Shown here piece after piece: positions 60,677 through 64,000 of a stretch of 64,000 nt of DNA (positions are counted from its first letter, which is position 1; the number at the start of each line of letters is the position of its first letter). The notes below the pieces were generated by a model, which saw only the letters and a list, made by a program, of their open reading frames with translations, had not been told where the DNA came from and did not search any database. The position numbers and the translations under genes are program-made. Source of the stretch: Myroides sp. 1354 (lineage in GTDB: Bacteria > Bacteroidota > Bacteroidia > Flavobacteriales > Flavobacteriaceae); assembly GCF_030324495.1 (NCBI RefSeq), contig NZ_JACAGN010000008.1, positions 84,762 to 148,761 of the forward strand. The letters are read 5' to 3'.

Positions 60677-60894
60677 AGCGTAAAATAAGAATAAGGTTGC
60701 GTTTTGTACTGTATTTTTTATGATATTCATATAATTTCTTAGAAATAAGTTCGTTTTTCAATTAAAAATAAAAAACGGCATGTTATTTGATTTTTGATTT
60801 ATCGTGTTCTTTTAGAGGTCATTCAATTTTATAATTGAACTTTATTTAAGAGAAACACAAGTAAAGAATTAAAAATTAAAATAATGAAGAAGGT
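60677..60894. other. AT-rich gap between protease and porin genes
   Basis: No gene seen. It holds an inverted repeat TTCAATT-TTAT-AATTGAA at 60,822-60,839 and, at 60,884, a four-codon frame reading ATG AAG AAG GTA TGA whose stop overlaps the porin start. No convincing terminator follows the protease gene. Confidence 0.5.
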
Positions 60895-62064
60895 ATGAAA
60901 CGACTTGTGTGTGCAGTATTTATAGGGCTGTCAACGTTTGCTTTTGGACAACAGATAAATGTAAATGATTCTCTTTCCAATCCCCTTATCCCTGTTAATA
61001 AACAAAATCTACTAAAAGATTTTGATTTGGTTTTTTTTATGCGATATGGCCTTGATAGTTATTTGGAGAAAGACAAACTAACAACAAGTCATTTCAACGG
61101 TAATGAGTTGCGCTTGGACTTAACTGCAAAAGTGCACGATCGAGTAGGGGTGCGATTCAGAAATAGGTTTACTGCTGCACCAACTACGGGTACATTAGAT
61201 CACGTTAACTCGACGGTGGACATTGCTTTTGTAGATTTAAAGGCTACGGACAAATTAAATATTACGATAGGTAAGCTTTCGGCAGATTGGGGAGGATATG
61301 AATTTGATTTAAATCCAATTGAAGTTTTGGCCTATAATGATATTCTCGATCATGCGGAAAACTATTTAGTGGGTGCGGGTGTTGGATATAGAGTCAATGC
61401 AAAACATCGTTTTAATGTGCAGATCCTCAATACAAGCGCTAATAAATTAGACCAAACAAGAGTGATTTCTCTTCCAGAAGGGGTGAAAGATGCTAAGATG
61501 CCCTTGGCTTTTGTTGGAAACTGGAGAGGAAGTTTTTGGAATGACAAATTTCAAACCTCCTATAGTTATAGCTATTTTTCTCAAGCTAAAAATAAAGGAA
61601 TGTATTATATCGCATTAGGAAATAAATACCAAAATAAAAATCTAACTTGGATGTACGATTTTCAATATAGTCATGATGCATTGGATAAACGTGGAATAAT
61701 TAGTGCAATGTCTCAAGAAGAAAAACCGATTATGGCAGAGGAAGTATCTTATCTGGATCATTGGACAAGGTTGGATTATCAAATGTTTGCTAAACTTACT
61801 TTTTCTTTAACGTTGATGACTAGTAATGCTTATGCGCAACATAGTGTCGTTGGCGAATCTGGAAATAGTCATATTCGTACAAGCTATGGTGTGAGTCCGA
61901 TGATACAGTATAGCCCGTTTAAAAATTTGAATTTGCGTTTTTATGCAGCTTATGTTGGTCGTTGGTATAATTATTCTTCTTATGCAAAAACTGAATTAGG
62001 ACAAGTAAATAGTAGTACGGGACGTATTAGTATTGGGTTTATAGCACCTTTGCATGTGTTGTAA
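60895..62064 (+). CDS. Porin-like outer membrane beta-barrel protein
   Basis: A 389-residue barrel protein with a signal peptide (RLVCAVFIGLSTFAFGQQ). Repeating strands such as HFNGNELRLDLTAKVHDRVGVRFRNRFTAAP, SYSYFSQAKNKGMYYIALGNKYQNKNLTWMYDFQYSHDA and a C-terminal STGRISIGFIAPLHVL resemble phosphate-selective porin O/P-type barrels of Bacteroidota. It probably forms a trimeric or single diffusion pore for anions; specificity is not predictable. It sits between two homologous T9SS proteases. Confidence 0.78.
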   Translation: MKRLVCAVFIGLSTFAFGQQINVNDSLSNPLIPVNKQNLLKDFDLVFFMRYGLDSYLEKDKLTTSHFNGNELRLDLTAKVHDRVGVRFRNRFTAAPTTGTLDHVNSTVDIAFVDLKATDKLNITIGKLSADWGGYEFDLNPIEVLAYNDILDHAENYLVGAGVGYRVNAKHRFNVQILNTSANKLDQTRVISLPEGVKDAKMPLAFVGNWRGSFWNDKFQTSYSYSYFSQAKNKGMYYIALGNKYQNKNLTWMYDFQYSHDALDKRGIISAMSQEEKPIMAEEVSYLDHWTRLDYQMFAKLTFSLTLMTSNAYAQHSVVGESGNSHIRTSYGVSPMIQYSPFKNLNLRFYAAYVGRWYNYSSYAKTELGQVNSSTGRISIGFIAPLHVL

Positions 62065-62190
62065 AAGGTCAAATGAAGCAATATCGTGATTATTTTGTTA
62101 AAATTAACCAAACGATTTATTTTTATAAGATATAAATTTTACCTTTCCTCCCGCGAAATAGATGACCCTATAGAAGTTAAACAACAAATC

Positions 62191-64000
62191 ATGAAAAAAA
62201 GTATTGTTTTAGTATTGAGTTTTGCTGCATTTTGTAGCTTGAGTATGCAGGCACAAAATCAAGAGCAGAAGCGCAAAATAATGAGTAGCTACAAAGAAAA
62301 TGTTAGGAAAACAGGTTATGTCAACGTTGCAAAAAGACTAACAGTTCAAAAATTAGAAGCTCATGAAATAGCGAAAGCCAATAATAGACCAATAGCAGGT
62401 GTTACAGAGGACGGTAGAGCTTATTCACTACAGCGAATAGATGAATTTGGGACGTATATTTATTATATGACAAACAATGTAGGAAGTCGTGTAACAGCAC
62501 GAGTGAATGATATAGCTCCCGGAGGAAGTTTAGGATTAAACCTCGATGGCAATGGTGTGACAGTAGGAGTTTGGGATGGTGCGCCAGCTTTAAATACACA
62601 TGTAGAATTAATAGGGAGTACTGGATTGTCTAGGATCACACTCAAAAATGAGTTACCAGATTTATCGCGATTGGATCAAGCCTCGTTGAGTAGATTTGTT
62701 AAAGGACGATCACACGCCACACACGTTATAGGAACAGTAAGTGCGAAAGGTACTAATTCCAATGCAAAGGGAATAGCACCAGAAGCACTGGTAGTGAGCT
62801 ATGATTGGGACGATGATTATGAAGAAATGAATGAAGAGGCATCTACGAATGCCTTGTTGGTTTCCAATCATTCGTATGGTATGGCAGCTATTGGAGATGA
62901 TGGTCGTATATATGTTGCTCCAAATTATTTTGGAACCTATGATGGAACAGCGCAAGTTTATGATTGGGTAGCTTCAAATAATAAATATTATCAGCAAGTT
63001 ATTGCGGCTGGAAATGATCAAGATTATTATAGTAGATTGAATCCTACTAAAAATGGGGTAGATATGCTTTTAGGTGGTTCAGTTGCTAAAAATGCGATTA
63101 TTGTAGCAGCAGTAAACCAAGTAACAAATTATACAGGTCCAGCAAGTGTTCGCATTGCTGATTTTAGTAGTAATGGACCAACCAATGATTTTCGTATAAA
63201 ACCCGATATTTCGGCTAAAGGAGTTAACGTCTTTTCTTCTAATTATGTATTGCCAAATCCTATATTGGGAACTCCTAGAAATGATGCTTATGCAACATTT
63301 AGTGGTACTTCTATGGCGGCTCCAGCGGTTACAGGTGTTATTGCTTTGTGGCAACAATGGGCAATGGCGAATAGAGAGATGCCTTTAAAATCAGCCTCTG
63401 TTCGTGCGTTAATGATACATACCGCAGATGAAACTGGAACATCACAAGGACCAGACCATATTTTTGGTTGGGGATTGATTAATGCTAAAGCAGGAGTTCA
63501 AGTTTTATTGGGAGAGAAAGAAGGCAAGGTTATGCTTGAGGAAAATGAATTGATGCAGGGAGCAACTTATGAAAAAGAGTGGGTTGTCAAAGAAAGTGGA
63601 GCAAAAGTTGTTGTGACATTGGCTTGGACTGATCCTTATGCTGAAGTGACTAGGAATAACTGGAACGAAACCTATGCAAAAAACAATCCTACTTTGGTAA
63701 ATGACTTGGATTTACGCGTATATAAAGATGGAGTAGAGTATCTTCCTTGGAGATTAAACAAAGATTTTGATAATCTAATCGCAGTACAAGCAGATAATGA
63801 TGTCGATAATATTGAAAAAATCGAAATAGAAGGAGCAGAAGCAGGGACTTATACGATTCGAGTGTCTCATAAAGGAGAATTAGAAGAAGGAAGTCAAGAG
63901 TATTCTCTAATTGTGACGAGTGATGATTTCAACAATCTATCAACGGAAGAGTTTGAATTAGCAGATTTATCTTTTGCTATTTGGCCAAATCCAGTAGTTG
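62191..64000 (+). CDS. Second T9SS-exported S8 protease (3' end beyond window)
   Basis: An open frame from ATG 62,191 to the window edge (603 codons visible). Signal KKSIVLVLSFAAFCSLSMQAQ. Catalytic Asp in GVTVGVWDGAPALNTHVEL (about residue 129), His in GRSHATHVIGTV (about 174), Asn in VIAAGNDQDYY and Ser in FSGTSMAAPAVTGVIALWQQW (about 375). It shares SNGPTNDFRIKPDIS and LVNDLDLRVYKDGVEYLPW with the upstream protease. The visible end (LSFAIWPNPVV) begins the T9SS sorting domain. It is a tandem paralogue. Confidence 0.93.
   Translation, partial: MKKSIVLVLSFAAFCSLSMQAQNQEQKRKIMSSYKENVRKTGYVNVAKRLTVQKLEAHEIAKANNRPIAGVTEDGRAYSLQRIDEFGTYIYYMTNNVGSRVTARVNDIAPGGSLGLNLDGNGVTVGVWDGAPALNTHVELIGSTGLSRITLKNELPDLSRLDQASLSRFVKGRSHATHVIGTVSAKGTNSNAKGIAPEALVVSYDWDDDYEEMNEEASTNALLVSNHSYGMAAIGDDGRIYVAPNYFGTYDGTAQVYDWVASNNKYYQQVIAAGNDQDYYSRLNPTKNGVDMLLGGSVAKNAIIVAAVNQVTNYTGPASVRIADFSSNGPTNDFRIKPDISAKGVNVFSSNYVLPNPILGTPRNDAYATFSGTSMAAPAVTGVIALWQQWAMANREMPLKSASVRALMIHTADETGTSQGPDHIFGWGLINAKAGVQVLLGEKEGKVMLEENELMQGATYEKEWVVKESGAKVVVTLAWTDPYAEVTRNNWNETYAKNNPTLVNDLDLRVYKDGVEYLPWRLNKDFDNLIAVQADNDVDNIEKIEIEGAEAGTYTIRVSHKGELEEGSQEYSLIVTSDDFNNLSTEEFELADLSFAIWPNPVV

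Noticed and set aside
62402..63357. Minus-strand frames inside the second protease
   Set aside because: The + strand frame is open from 62,191 to the window edge with full S8 motifs; the minus frames are shadows.

Overview
The window is a low-GC, densely coded bacterial chromosome segment from the Bacteroidota, most likely family Flavobacteriaceae (a Myroides- or Flavobacterium-like organism; the genus is a guess). The evidence is: promoter-like TAnnTTTG (-7) elements instead of -35/-10 boxes; weak Shine-Dalgarno sites; subtilases ending in type IX secretion (T9SS) sorting domains; a TonB receptor paired with a DUF4374-type lipoprotein; and the group-typical gene set DUF1599, BT_3928-like DoxX, TlpA-like protein, tpiA and folP.

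Region 1 (1-13.5 kb) is the right-hand part of a contractile-tail phage or tailocin gene cluster, all on the + strand and tightly packed. In order it encodes: sheath (cut by the window edge), tube, a terminator, a tail-assembly chaperone with a probable -1 frameshift extension, tape measure, a DUF6046-like protein, gpD-like hub, gpV-like spike, gp25/gpW-like wedge, LysM/gpX-like protein, gpJ-like and gpI-like proteins, then several fibre or adhesin proteins. Capsid, lysis, integrase or transposase genes are not in view, so prophage versus tailocin cannot be decided here. The cluster ends between 13,523 and 13,804 at a strong hairpin terminator.

Region 2 (13.8-36 kb) is mostly chromosomal housekeeping: DUF445 membrane protein, an RluA-family pseudouridine synthase, ffh, folD, an AT-rich DUF2971 gene, a VOC protein, an MBL-fold hydrolase, a propeller/Crp/outer-membrane/DoxX cluster, a PhyH-type dioxygenase, a membrane-anchored MutS relative, purine nucleoside phosphorylase with lpxK, a TPR membrane protein, a Nif3-like protein with a zinc-ribbon-family protein that has lost its cysteines, and an alpha/beta hydrolase. 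A composite short repeat (GTTATSRG tandem, spacer, CAAAC-rich tandem) recurs at three intergenic sites.

Region 3 (36-50 kb) holds rluF, a TonB receptor/DUF4374 lipoprotein pair behind a palindromic operator candidate, two lipoproteins, a MscS channel, a TetR regulator with a FabF-type ketosynthase (both preceded by the same palindrome), a GNAT enzyme, an SMR transporter, a DUF4269 protein and an AraC regulator.

Region 4 (50-64 kb) holds the minus-strand operon DUF1599 / DoxX / DppB-like permease / TlpA / tpiA, divergent from folP and a lipoprotein, then rlmH, an M3 metallopeptidase, and two paralogous T9SS-exported subtilases flanking a porin-like protein. The second subtilase runs off the window.

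The strongest candidates for new biology are the tail-chaperone recoding site, the modular fibre cassette, the TetR/FabF regulon with matched operators, the metalloregulator-like palindrome before the TonB receptor, the cysteine-free zinc-ribbon protein and the composite repeat family. No CRISPR array, rRNA or tRNA was seen.
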